A stretch of 64,000 bases of DNA from QYOJ01 sp043806735. GTDB taxonomy: Bacteria > Bacteroidota > Bacteroidia > Bacteroidales > FEN-979. Numbering within the stretch: the stretch's first letter is position 1; every line of letters starts with the position of its first letter. The notes below the pieces were generated by a model, which saw only the letters and a list, made by a program, of their open reading frames with translations, ran no database searches and was not told the DNA's origin. Of the stretch, positions 46,101-53,769 are shown one piece after another. A program made the position numbers and the translations under genes. The stretch lies in assembly GCA_043806735.1 (NCBI GenBank), contig JAZDGR010000052.1, positions 17,198 to 81,197 on the forward strand, written 5' to 3'.

Positions 46101-46518
46101 CGATCCGGGTAACCCCGCCCGTGTTGTAAGTATCCCAGTCGCCGTACAATCCGATGTTGCTTTGCTTCAGATCCGACAAGTTGTTGAAAATGATGAACTG
46201 GATCTTATCCTCCAGTCCCGACTGCAGCATCAGCTCGATCTCCCGGATGTGCTGGTCGGCATATTCGGCCGTAAACTGTGCCAATTCCTTTCCGTTGAGG
46301 TAATAATAGGTGTCAAATTTGTCGAACCGGAAATAGGTCCAGAAGAAGTCGTTAAACTGCACCCGGCTCTTCCCGAAATTGAGCTGGGAGCCGTTGTAAA
46401 ACTGGGCATGTAGAGAAGGAAGAAGGAAGAGGGAAGCGGGAAGAGGGAAGAGGGAAGAAGTAAGAAGAACAGTACGGAGAACGACAGTGAAAAGTCGGTG
46501 GTTTCTTTTTCCAGGCAT
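43165..46518 (-). CDS. Large TolB-like/outer-membrane barrel protein
   Basis: A ~1118-aa secreted protein. The ATG at 46518 is chosen because it gives a proper signal peptide (basic MPGKRNHR, hydrophobic core, cut near LHAQ); an upstream in-frame ATG at 46599 adds 27 residues derived from a GC-rich hairpin repeat. After an N-terminal domain (~40-310) come WD40/PD40-type propeller repeats (SPDSRIVAYTTHELGIYKVY, WHPSGKILAILTE, YSGDGALLAFSA), and the C-terminal ~350 residues look like an outer-membrane barrel ending in aromatic FYFSLSLDF. Similar proteins are annotated TolB-like in Bacteroidota. The signal-peptide core is encoded by an eight-unit heptamer array. Confidence 0.78.
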   Translation of the reverse strand: MPGKRNHRLFTVVLRTVLLTSSLFPLPASLFLLPSLHAQFYNGSQLNFGKSRVQFNDFFWTYFRFDKFDTYYYLNGKELAQFTAEYADQHIREIELMLQSGLEDKIQFIIFNNLSDLKQSNIGLYGDWDTYNTGGVTRIVGGRVMLYFDGDYAHFEEQIRSGIATVILNQMMYGTGIGAQIKNNALFTMPEWYMNGLISYISTKWNTEVDNIVRDAVLGGKYRKFNRLTGIEATWAGHSLWHYISVRYGEAAIPNIVYMARLSRNIEKGFLYVVGLPYKTLLDDWLAYYQALYSTQDFDRTNPVGQLLNRKYKPNRVYRQLKLSPDSRIVAYTTHELGIYKVYLLDIETGKKKRIYRAGYRLAERPDYTFPFLAWHPSGKILAILTERKGENWLYFYNVEEKLFDHQILYNFQKILDMGYSGDGALLAFSAVQKGKSDIFVYNIAAGSHEQLTNDVYDDFNPRFLPGSGEIIFSSNRVSDTVRFYPEVDLEKLTFINDIFVYNYRAKSPLLKRITHTPLANEIQPMPYADGLFCYLSDENGIYNRYLARFDSVISYIDTATHYRYFTTAFPVTNYKRNIVEQDLSLAAAGIGEVVVGQQYSRMYRMDMMLPGQVSSATLKPTTFMDRERKKVELQEAISKGDTVIKPIEIIAKPGKKHFRTVLLSDVIGDLQPADARDSSYLKMLQKKHGMIRTPQDTTSLMTLLNTPVQDTLNKYKQAKALNYNVEYAIDEMVTQIDFTYLNTSYQPFSGGLQPVFINPGLNVLFMVGVTDLMEDYRISGGVRLNFDLVNNEYIFSYLNCKRRLDQQIIYHRIGVDEFGVYSYIRHKVNELYYIAKYPFTPVLNVSGTASIRYDRAVYLSTDQLNLKQPDVNTIWGSLKGELTYDNTRNYGVNLYYGTRYKFFGEYYQTVNKPGNNVFILGMDIRHYQKIHRTMIWANRLAASTSFGSNKLVYYMGGVDNWLWPRFDMNTPVAFDQNYVFQTLATNLRGFQQNIRNGNSFFVINSEIRLPVFRYFFNRPIRSDFLNNFQVVAFGDLGTAWTGISPWSEDNQLFKKYIYRNPLFIQVEMIKDPLVGGFGGGLRTRLLGYFLRADLAWGVEDGHIRKPIFYFSLSLDF
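46415..46470 (+). repeat. Heptamer array encoding a signal-peptide core
   Basis: Eight 7-bp units: GAAGGAA twice, GAGGGAA, GCGGGAA, GAGGGAA twice, GAAGTAA, GAAGAAC. On the coding strand they specify residues ~17-35 of the preceding gene, with seven-residue periodicity (SLFPLPA, SLFLLPS). Confidence 0.92.
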
Positions 46519-46570
46519 AGACGGTCGACGGGATCTGGGGTAAAATAGAAGTGTAAAGGTACAGGAAAAA

Positions 46571-46611
46571 ATCAATCCCCCTCCCCAACCCCTCCCCAAG
46601 AAGGGAGGGGC
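46571..46611. repeat. GC-rich hairpin repeat
   Basis: CCCCTCCC and GGGAGGGG separated by CAAGAA, preceded by further CCCCTCCCC copies. It lies between the divergent OM-protein and MBL genes and resembles common intergenic palindromes. It supplies the spurious N-terminal extension of the minus-strand gene. Confidence 0.7.
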
Positions 46612-46629
46612 TAATTAACCTCCTTTCTT

Positions 46630-46637
46630 TATCTTTG
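46630..46637 (+). promoter_or_regulatory. -7 box upstream of the MBL hydrolase gene
   Basis: TATCTTTG fits TAnnTTTG and ends 23 nt before the ATG at 46661. The -33 element is not evident. Confidence 0.5.
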
Positions 46638-46660
46638 CTTCCTCAAAAATATCCTACCGG

Positions 46661-47299
46661 ATGATCACGATCAAAACCCTTGTTGTTAATTCGTTCATGG
46701 TGAACGCGTATGTGTTGTACGACGAAACCCTGGAAGCCATCCTGGTGGATGCTTCCTGTGCCGACCGGCAGGATGAGAACCGCCTGGCGGAGTTCCTGGA
46801 AACACATCATCTGAAGCCTATGCGGAACATCAACACGCACTGCCATGTCGATCATGTGCTGGGGAATGATTTCATCGAGCGGAAATATGGTCTCCTTCCC
46901 GAGTGCCATCAGGCAGGAATCCCTTTTGTCTTCCGGGCCAAGGATATCGCAGCCACATTTGGATTTGTTTTATCTCATATCCCGCATCCCGTATCCTTTC
47001 TGCAGGATGGGGACATTATCACGTGGGGGAACTCCGGTCTGCAGGTCCTGTACACCCCGGGTCATGCTGATGGCAGCGTATGCCTGTTCAGCAAGGAGCA
47101 GGGATTTGTTCTGACGGGCGATGTACTGTTCCGCGATTCGATCGGACGGACCGATTTTCCCACCGGGGATTTCGACCTGCTGATGAACAGCATCCGCGAG
47201 AAATTGTTTACCTTACCCGATAGTACCGTGGTGTACCCGGGTCATGGTCCGGAAACGGAAATCGGGTATGAGAAACGAAATAATCCGTTTATCCTATAA
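46661..47299 (+). CDS. MBL-fold metallo-hydrolase (glyoxalase II-like)
   Basis: A 212-aa metallo-beta-lactamase-fold enzyme with the metal motif THCHVDHVLG (HxHxDH), later VLYTPGHADGSVCLF, LTGDVLFRDSIGRTDFP and VVYPGHGPETEIG, all typical of the YcbL/glyoxalase II-like group. It probably hydrolyses a thioester or similar small molecule in the cytoplasm; the substrate is not assignable. Monocistronic by context. Confidence 0.9.
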   Translation: MITIKTLVVNSFMVNAYVLYDETLEAILVDASCADRQDENRLAEFLETHHLKPMRNINTHCHVDHVLGNDFIERKYGLLPECHQAGIPFVFRAKDIAATFGFVLSHIPHPVSFLQDGDIITWGNSGLQVLYTPGHADGSVCLFSKEQGFVLTGDVLFRDSIGRTDFPTGDFDLLMNSIREKLFTLPDSTVVYPGHGPETEIGYEKRNNPFIL

Positions 47300-47344
47300 T
47301 TTTTTGTTGTATTTAATGGCTGGGACAAAGATCAGAACTATTTG

Positions 47345-47500
47345 GGCTAAAGCCCTGCTTCCATTGTATCGTTGCCCGTCCGCTAAAGCTGACGGCAATT
47401 TAATTTTAAACAGTCTCTTATATTCGATTATTTTTGACCGCAGAGGAAACAGAGGAGAGATCTCCGTGTCCTCAGCGCTTTCCTCAGCGTCCTCCGCGGT
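47345..47500. repeat. Intergenic repeat region
   Basis: The 239-bp gap between the MBL and GT9 genes is filled by repeats: GGGCTAAAGCCC and CCGTCCGCTAAAGCTGACGG palindromes (47345-47394) and a long imperfect inverted repeat with arms ACCGCAGAGGA (47437-47447) and TCCTCCGCGGT (47490-47500). These resemble widespread bacterial intergenic repeats. No gene is seen. Confidence 0.7.
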
Positions 47501-47538
47501 TAAAAGGTGTCAGCAAACAGCCTTAATATAATTTTAGC

Positions 47539-48534
47539 ATGAAGATTCTGGTAATCCGGTTCAGTTCTATCGGCGACATCGTCCTGACGACCCCTATTGT
47601 CCGGTGCCTCAAGGAGCAGTTGCCTAACGTGGAGATCCATTACCTCACCAAGAAGCAATATATCCCGGTCCTTCAGGCAAATCCATATATTACTAAGATT
47701 CAGCTTTACAAAGAGAACTTCCGGGAGCTGGTTCCGAAGCTGAAAGCCGAACGGTTTGACCGGATCATTGATCTGCATAAAAACATCCGTTCCCATTACA
47801 TCCGGTTTTGTTTACGGAAACCTGCCACTTCATTTCCCAAAGTTAATTTTCAGAAGTGGCTGATGACCCGGTGGAAGATTGACCTGCTGCCCCCTATTCA
47901 CCTTGTAGACAGGTATTTTAAGGCAGTGGAACCGTTGGGCATCCGGAATGACGGTAACGGACTGGATTATTTTTTACCTGATCCGGGACAATTTTCCGTT
48001 TACGAGAGATTTCCCGATCTCACAGGTAGGTTCATCGCGATTGCTATCGGCGCCCGGCATGCTACCAAAATCTATCCGGCCGCCAAGGTGTCTGAACTGT
48101 GCGATCTGTTGCCTTTGCCTGCGATTCTGCTGGGAGGAAAAGAGGATATGGCACGCGGGGAAGAGATCATCAGGATAACCCGCGCAAAGGTCTTCAATGC
48201 CTGCGGACTGCTCACCCTCAACGAATCGGTTTCGGTAATCTTCCAGGCTGTTCAGGTAATTTCCAACGACACCGGGATGATGCACATCGCGGCAGCCCTG
48301 AAGAAGCCGGTGATCAGCCTTTGGGGAAACACTATTCCCGGATTCGGCATGTACCCGTATTTCCCCGAAGAGTGCAGCCATCTTTCGACCCTGGTTGAAG
48401 TGAAGAGCTTGTCCTGTCGTCCCTGCAGCAAGCTGGGGTACCCAGAATGTCCGAAAAAACACTTCGATTGCATGGAGAAGATCGACCCGAAGGCTGTTGT
48501 GGAGGCAGTGAGGCTGGTAAACAGTGAACAATGA
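47539..48534 (+). CDS. Glycosyltransferase family 9 protein (heptosyltransferase-like)
   Basis: A 331-aa GT9 enzyme with the N-terminal ILVIRFSSIGDIVLTTPIVR and the ADP-sugar-binding ISNDTGMMHIAAALKKPVIS motif, as in LPS heptosyltransferases I/II. It probably adds a sugar to the lipopolysaccharide core at the inner membrane. The last residues (NSEQ) and the stop are already part of a heptamer array that continues to the tatD start. Confidence 0.9.
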   Translation: MKILVIRFSSIGDIVLTTPIVRCLKEQLPNVEIHYLTKKQYIPVLQANPYITKIQLYKENFRELVPKLKAERFDRIIDLHKNIRSHYIRFCLRKPATSFPKVNFQKWLMTRWKIDLLPPIHLVDRYFKAVEPLGIRNDGNGLDYFLPDPGQFSVYERFPDLTGRFIAIAIGARHATKIYPAAKVSELCDLLPLPAILLGGKEDMARGEEIIRITRAKVFNACGLLTLNESVSVIFQAVQVISNDTGMMHIAAALKKPVISLWGNTIPGFGMYPYFPEECSHLSTLVEVKSLSCRPCSKLGYPECPKKHFDCMEKIDPKAVVEAVRLVNSEQ

Positions 48535-48561
48535 ACAGTGAACAGTGAATAGTGAACAGTG
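48520..48561 (+). repeat. Heptamer array between GT9 and tatD
   Basis: Six 7-bp units, consensus AACAGTG (one AACAATG, one AATAGTG). It covers the last codons of the GT9 gene and ends five bases before the preferred tatD ATG. Confidence 0.92.
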
Positions 48562-48566
48562 ACCGC

Positions 48567-49346
48567 ATGGCAGTTTTTGCAGATACCCACGCACACCTTT
48601 ACCTGGAAGCGTTCGATGAGGATCGGGAGGAGGTCATCAGGCGTGCAGTTGAGGCGGGAGTACATTACCTTTTTCTGCCAAACATAGACACATCGAGTAT
48701 CCCGTATCTCGCATCTCTTATCTCACAGCATCCCGGCTATTGCTTCCCCATGATGGGCCTTCATCCCGGTTCCGTGAAAAATGACTTCCGGGAGCAACTG
48801 GGAGTCATTGAAATGGAACTCCGGCAAAACCCCGGAAAATACTGTGCGGTGGGTGAGATCGGGATTGACCTATACTGGGATAAGACATTTGCCAAAGAGC
48901 AGGAGGTTGTGTTTGTCAGGCAACTGGAACTGGCACTGGAGTTTAACCTCCCGGTCGCTATCCATACCCGCAATTCGATGGAACTTGCGCTGAAGTTGGT
49001 GGAAGGAATGAAGGATCCGGCCCTGTGCGGAGTGTTTCACTGTTTCAGCGGAAACCTTGCGCAAGCGAACCGGGCGATTGAACTGGGATTCAGACTGGGG
49101 ATTGGTGGGGTAGTCACTTTCAAGAACTCCGGTTTGCAGACTGTGGTGGAGGAAATTGAGCTCGAACACCTGCTTCTGGAGACCGATGCTCCTTACCTGG
49201 CGCCAGTGCCGTTCCGGGGCCAGCGCAACGAACCGTCTTATATTCCGTATATTGCGGAGAAGCTAGCGGAATTGAAAAAGCTGTCTGTGGAAGAGGTAGC
49301 GGCAGTTACGACGGAAAGCGCGTTGAAGTTATTCGGTTTGCATTAG
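48567..49346 (+). CDS. tatD: TatD-family metal-dependent hydrolase
   Basis: A 259-aa TIM-barrel nuclease-type hydrolase with DTHAHL (metal ligands), GEIGIDLYWD, IHTRNS, VFHCFSG and the C-terminal LETDAPYLAPVPFRGQRNEP. The ATG at 48567 (MAVFADTHAHL) is preferred; an in-frame GTG at 48552 would add MNSDR, which comes entirely from the repeat array. TatD proteins are DNases or D-aminoacyl-type hydrolases with housekeeping roles. Confidence 0.92.
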   Translation: MAVFADTHAHLYLEAFDEDREEVIRRAVEAGVHYLFLPNIDTSSIPYLASLISQHPGYCFPMMGLHPGSVKNDFREQLGVIEMELRQNPGKYCAVGEIGIDLYWDKTFAKEQEVVFVRQLELALEFNLPVAIHTRNSMELALKLVEGMKDPALCGVFHCFSGNLAQANRAIELGFRLGIGGVVTFKNSGLQTVVEEIELEHLLLETDAPYLAPVPFRGQRNEPSYIPYIAEKLAELKKLSVEEVAAVTTESALKLFGLH

Positions 49347-49355
49347 GGATACAGG

Positions 49356-49386
49356 CACCAAGGCACAGAGGCACAGAGGCACAACG
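49356..49386 (+). repeat. Octamer tandem repeat
   Basis: About four 8-bp units, CACCAAGG, CACAGAGG, CACAGAGG, CACAACG, shortly after tatD. A different period from the heptamer arrays. Confidence 0.75.
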
Positions 49387-49436
49387 AAGAGATCGGCAAG
49401 CTTCTCCGGATGCCGCTACGGGGGGGTGATGATGGT

Positions 49437-49466
49437 TTGATGGTTCAGGAACTATTCGTACTTTTG
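49437..49466 (+). promoter_or_regulatory. Promoter of tRNA-Ser(GGA)
   Basis: TTG (49437-49439), a 19-nt spacer and TACTTTTG (49459-49466) fit the Bacteroidota promoter pattern. Transcription would begin about 70-75 nt before the mature tRNA and pass through the heptamer array. Confidence 0.6.
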
Positions 49467-49509
49467 CAATCCAAAAAAAACAGAGAATAACGAAAAGTGA
49501 AAAACGAAT

Positions 49510-49544
49510 AACTATTCACTATTCACTGTTCACTGTTCACTGTT
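49510..49544 (+). repeat. Heptamer array adjoining tRNA-Ser
   Basis: Five 7-bp units: AACTATT, CACTATT, then CACTGTT three times, ending two bases before the tRNA. The units are the reverse complement of the AATAGTG/AACAGTG family at 48520 and 63954. Confidence 0.92.
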
Positions 49545-49546
49545 TA

Positions 49547-49634
49547 GGAGAGATGTCCGAGTGGTCTAAGGAGCACGCCTGGAGAGCGTGTAATCGCCAA
49601 AAGTGGTTCATGGGTTCGAATCCCATTCTCTCCG
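49547..49634 (+). tRNA. tRNA-Ser(GGA)
   Basis: An 88-nt sequence that folds as a class II tRNA: acceptor GGAGAGA/TCTCTCC with discriminator G, anticodon stem CACGC/GCGTG with loop CTGGAGA (anticodon GGA, serine UCC/UCU), a long variable arm and the T-loop GGTTCGAATCC. CCA is not encoded. Confidence 0.95.
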
Positions 49635-49640
49635 CCCTCC

Positions 49641-49690
49641 CCTGCCAAAGTCCCGATGTATCGGGACGAAGGCAGGTTTTTTTTTATTTT
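49641..49690 (+). terminator. Intrinsic terminator after tRNA-Ser
   Basis: A two-tier hairpin, CCTGCC...GGCAGG enclosing TCCCGA-tgta-TCGGGA, followed by a long T-run. Confidence 0.85.
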
Positions 49691-49718
49691 TGTTCAAGAA
49701 AAAGAACATGAACCTGGC

Positions 49719-50930
49719 ATGAACATCGCCTGGCGAAAAGAAGTCTTGCTGGATATTCTCGAAATCCGGGGACGCATTGATGGGCTGACTGCTGCTGAAA
49801 TCAAGCGGGCATTTGATCAGGCTGTGAGCGAAGGACAGCGGCATCTCATGGTCGATTTCACCGGGGTCTCCTACATGAGCAGTGCCGGATTACGGATTAT
49901 TCTTCAAACTCATAAATCGCTGAACGTCATTGGAGGTGAACTGATCCTTTTTTCCATTCCGCCTCCGGTTGCCGAGATCTTCAGGGTAAGCGGCCTGGCC
50001 CCGATGCTGCATATTTTTCAGGACCTTGCTGCCCTGAGGAAACATCTGAATGTAGCCGCTGACGATGAAACAGGTACGAATGTAGAATTTGAAGGGATCT
50101 CGTTTGAAAAAAGGGTGATTTCCGGTGAATCCGGGTATCTTTTCCCCTATGGTTCTCCGGAAAAATTGATGGATTCTTCGTATTCAACCTCCGATATTAT
50201 CCGGGTCGATCAGTCAGAAATCGCCTATGGCGCAGGCATTTCCGCCCTGGGTGACGACGTGGAAGATTTCAGGGATTTGTTCGGTGAGTCGGTTTTTCTA
50301 AATCATCATTTCTTCTCCTACCCTGCCGTGAGGAGACCCACAGTCGATTATTCATACTTTACCAGGGACTTCAGTCATAAAATTAATTTCCTCCATGGCT
50401 TTGGGATACACGGAAACTTCTCCGGTATTCTTCATTTTGGATCGACGGAAGAACGTATTACGCTATCAAGACTGGCCAAAGCAGCCGGAAACATTTCCCG
50501 GTCGAATGTTTTTGGCATGGTACTACTGGCTTTGAGCGGGGGAATTCTCGGGATGCACCTGAAGCGTTCGCCTGTCATTGAGAACCAATCCGGGGGAAAA
50601 CAGATCCTTGCACCAGATAGTTTCGATACATGGATGAGTTATCCGCTCGAGGAAGAGGCCATTCATAAAACAGTTGTGGGTGCCGGAATTGTTGTTAAAG
50701 AGCCCGGGAAACTTACACCTGAATGGAAAAGATTATTCCCGAAAGAGGGCGATCTGCATTTCCATGCCGCCGTTTTTGAAAATGGATTGTGGAGCAACAA
50801 AATGACTGAATTTGAACAGGAGCTGGAACGGGTACTCAAGGATTTTGAAGTGGAGAAAGTGGTACACTTGCTGCCGGCCTCGGTACTTTTAAGCGGTTTT
50901 ATCGGTGTAATTAACCTGGAAAATATCTGA
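49719..50930 (+). CDS. STAS-domain protein with unknown C-terminal domain
   Basis: A 403-aa protein. Residues ~1-105 form a STAS/anti-sigma-factor-antagonist domain with DFTGVSYMSSAGLRIILQTH (the SSAG serine is the phosphorylation site in SpoIIAA-type proteins). The remaining ~295 residues are not recognised; they start near GISFEKRVISGES and contain FLHGFGIHGNFSGILHFGS and a C-terminal LLPASVLLSGFIGVINLE. The ATG at 49719 is preferred because the upstream in-frame ATG at 49656 lies in the terminator. It shares one base with the next gene (TGATG), so it is coupled to an ABC transporter. Confidence 0.75.
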   Translation: MNIAWRKEVLLDILEIRGRIDGLTAAEIKRAFDQAVSEGQRHLMVDFTGVSYMSSAGLRIILQTHKSLNVIGGELILFSIPPPVAEIFRVSGLAPMLHIFQDLAALRKHLNVAADDETGTNVEFEGISFEKRVISGESGYLFPYGSPEKLMDSSYSTSDIIRVDQSEIAYGAGISALGDDVEDFRDLFGESVFLNHHFFSYPAVRRPTVDYSYFTRDFSHKINFLHGFGIHGNFSGILHFGSTEERITLSRLAKAAGNISRSNVFGMVLLALSGGILGMHLKRSPVIENQSGGKQILAPDSFDTWMSYPLEEEAIHKTVVGAGIVVKEPGKLTPEWKRLFPKEGDLHFHAAVFENGLWSNKMTEFEQELERVLKDFEVEKVVHLLPASVLLSGFIGVINLENI

Positions 50931-53767
50931 TGGATCTTTGGATTGGAGCGCTTAACCTGGGTTTTCTTTATGCCTTTATGGCAATCGGAACCTTTATTAC
51001 CTATAAACTCTATTCTTTTCCCGATATCACCATCGACGGAACCTTCACCACCGGCGCTGCTGTCGCTTCCATTCTGATCGTCGACGGCTGGAATCCTTTC
51101 CTGGTCATCCCGGTCGCATTTTCTGTTGGTTCCCTCGCAGGCTTTGTAACCGGTTTTATCCATACCCGGTTCAAGATCGAAGGCTTACTTTCGGGGATCC
51201 TGGTCATGACCGGGTTATATTCGGTAAACCTGCACATCATGGGAAAATCGAATATTCCCCTGATGAACAGTCCTACATTTGTTTCGATCATTTCTGCTTC
51301 GAATCCAGGATTCAATCCCGAACTATGGGCGTGTATTTTCCTGGCTATGATCATCGTCGTTTTCTGGATGCTGGTTTCCCTCTTCCTGCGTACTGATTTT
51401 GGGCTGACCATGCGAGCGACCGGGAATAATCCGGTCATGATCGCAGCCCAGGGCGTCTCCGTCGGCAGGATGAAGATCTTTGGGATCTCCCTGTCCAATG
51501 GTTTTGTGGGAATATCCGGAGCCATGGTGGCACAGTACCAGGGCTTTGCCGACATCGGGATGGGTATCGGTTCCATCATATTCAGTCTTGCCTCTGTCAT
51601 CATTGGGGAAGCGGTGTTGCGCCACCGCTCCATGTTCGTAAAGATACTGGGCGTCATCCTGGGATCCATCATCTTCCGTTTTGCAGTTGCTTTTGCCCTG
51701 TATCTGGGAATGAATCCCAACGACCTCAAGATTATTACCGCTATATTCGTGCTCCTGACCATTATCACCACCCATGCGATCAGTGTAAAGGAAGGAGGTG
51801 CATGGATACGATTCCTGCGCCGGAATAAATGGATCTTACGGCTGGTAACCATTGCTTCTGTCGTGGGAGTCATCACCTGGATTTTCATACAGGTGCGTTC
51901 CCCGTTTTCCGCGGAAGAAAAAAAGACCAAAATAGGACTGATCCTGGCAAACCAGAGTTCCCTTTTGACCAATACCCGGAATGGGTTTTATGATGAACTA
52001 AAGAAACTGGGCTATATCCCCGGGGTAAACTGTGAGATAGATGAATTGAATGCCGAAGGCGATATCCCTACCAACAAGACCATCGTGGATCATTTCCTCT
52101 CCGAAAATGTTGATGTGTTTGTGTCGGTGTCGACGGCTTCCACTCAGGCGGTACTGAACAAAGTGAAAGATAAACCGGTTGTTTTTGCAACCGTGGCCAA
52201 TCCTTTCATTATTGGCGCGGGGAAAACCGAATCCGATCATCTTCCTAATGTGACGGGAGTCTATGGAACTGCTCCAAGCATGGAGTTGTTAAAAATTTTC
52301 GTCCAATTATATCCGGGCAAACAAAAGATCGGCACTATCTATAATCCAGCTTATCCGAATACGAAAGTCAATCTCGGTGATTTCCTCCATGCCTTGAAAT
52401 CATTTCCACAGATAGAGCTTGAAGAAGTCGCTGTTTCGGGAACCAGTGAAGTGCTTCAGGCAGCCCAATCGCTTGCGTCAAAAAACATAAAAGCCTTCGT
52501 CCTGATCAACGATCTCACGGTGTTCAATTCCCTGGAGTCGGTAGTAAAAGTATCCCGGCAGAGAAAAATTCCGATCTTCACCAACGATGCCGAACGGCTG
52601 AATGACGGTGTTCTTCTGGTTTACGGGTATGAGTACTACGTAAGCGGAATGCAGGCGGCTCATCTTGTCGACCGCATTTTGAAAGGAGAAAGTCCGGCAA
52701 GTATCCCGTTTGAGAAATACAAAATCATTACCTATGGGGTGAATTATGATGTGGCAAAAGAATTTGGAATCAGCCTTCCTGAATCTATCCGGAAAGCAGC
52801 CGGTGCGAGTGTGATCAATGGGAAATTAATCAGGCCGCCCCTGATCCTGCCGGGGGATATCCGCTCATCAAAAACCAGGAGAGTCGCCCTCTTCCAGTTC
52901 AGCAGTAATTCACTGATCGAACGGGCTGTTCAGGGATTTAAGGATCAGGCCAGAAAAGAAAACCTTGTCAATTCCGCTGCCGTGGTATTTTCCGAATTCA
53001 ATGCCCATGGCGATTATAGTGTCGGACAGGCCATCGCAAAAAACATTGTCGATAAAGAATACGATTATATTGTTACTTTTTCTACTGTTGCCCTGCAGAT
53101 CATGGCTAACAACAACAAAAAGATCCCGCATGTTTTTTGTGCAGTGACCGATCCTGTCCGTGCAGGGGTAGCAAAAAGCGCCACGGATCATCAGCCGAAT
53201 CTTACCGGTATCGCCACTCCCCAGCTTGTAGGTGCAACCGTTGAGCTCATGAAGAAGCTGCTTCCGAACGCCAGGAAAGTCGGAATTATCTGGAACACCA
53301 GTGAGGTCAACTCGCAGATTTGTACCGAGAAAGCGAGGGAAGCCTGCAAAAAACAAGGATTCCAGCTGATCGAACGAACCATCACCAATCTGAATGACCT
53401 CGACGATGCAGTGAATTCCATTACTACGGCCGGGATAGATATTTTCTTTATTTCGGGGGATGTAATGATCTCCCAGGTTATTCCGCAACTGGCAAAAAAA
53501 ATGACCGAAAAAAACATTCCGTTTTTCAGCAATACTGCCGACGATATCCGTTCCGGAACCTTGGTGAGTCTCGGCGCCGATTACTATGAGGTCGGGGAAA
53601 AGGCAGCGGAAGTTTTTAAAAAAATCCTGGGGGGAATACCTCCAAATGATGTGCCGGTTGAAACATTCGTCCCGGCGGCGTTTGGGATAAACCTGGGTCT
53701 TGCCAAAAAATATAGGATCCCTGTTCCCGATGCACTGGTGAAACAGGCTAAAATTATTATTCGCTGA
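50930..53767 (+). CDS. ABC permease fused to two substrate-binding domains
   Basis: A 945-aa fusion. Residues ~1-295 form a polytopic permease of the COG4120 type (relatives of TrpX/YufQ-like importers), with a helix-rich core and the RATGNNPVMIAAQGVSVGRM coupling region. Residues ~318-630 and ~643-945 are two tandem, clearly related ABC substrate-binding domains of the pfam04392 (COG2984) type, each with SVSTASTQAV / TFSTVALQIM, FATVANP / FCAVTDP and GVYGT / GIATP steps. Usually permease and binding protein are separate genes. The likely ligand class is aromatic amino acids or similar, by family only. Confidence 0.82.
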   Translation: MDLWIGALNLGFLYAFMAIGTFITYKLYSFPDITIDGTFTTGAAVASILIVDGWNPFLVIPVAFSVGSLAGFVTGFIHTRFKIEGLLSGILVMTGLYSVNLHIMGKSNIPLMNSPTFVSIISASNPGFNPELWACIFLAMIIVVFWMLVSLFLRTDFGLTMRATGNNPVMIAAQGVSVGRMKIFGISLSNGFVGISGAMVAQYQGFADIGMGIGSIIFSLASVIIGEAVLRHRSMFVKILGVILGSIIFRFAVAFALYLGMNPNDLKIITAIFVLLTIITTHAISVKEGGAWIRFLRRNKWILRLVTIASVVGVITWIFIQVRSPFSAEEKKTKIGLILANQSSLLTNTRNGFYDELKKLGYIPGVNCEIDELNAEGDIPTNKTIVDHFLSENVDVFVSVSTASTQAVLNKVKDKPVVFATVANPFIIGAGKTESDHLPNVTGVYGTAPSMELLKIFVQLYPGKQKIGTIYNPAYPNTKVNLGDFLHALKSFPQIELEEVAVSGTSEVLQAAQSLASKNIKAFVLINDLTVFNSLESVVKVSRQRKIPIFTNDAERLNDGVLLVYGYEYYVSGMQAAHLVDRILKGESPASIPFEKYKIITYGVNYDVAKEFGISLPESIRKAAGASVINGKLIRPPLILPGDIRSSKTRRVALFQFSSNSLIERAVQGFKDQARKENLVNSAAVVFSEFNAHGDYSVGQAIAKNIVDKEYDYIVTFSTVALQIMANNNKKIPHVFCAVTDPVRAGVAKSATDHQPNLTGIATPQLVGATVELMKKLLPNARKVGIIWNTSEVNSQICTEKAREACKKQGFQLIERTITNLNDLDDAVNSITTAGIDIFFISGDVMISQVIPQLAKKMTEKNIPFFSNTADDIRSGTLVSLGADYYEVGEKAAEVFKKILGGIPPNDVPVETFVPAAFGINLGLAKKYRIPVPDALVKQAKIIIR

Positions 53768-53769
53768 AT

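Noticed and set aside
46519..46599. Longer N-terminus for the TolB-like OM protein
   Set aside because: The added 27 residues come from a GC-rich hairpin repeat and would precede the signal peptide.
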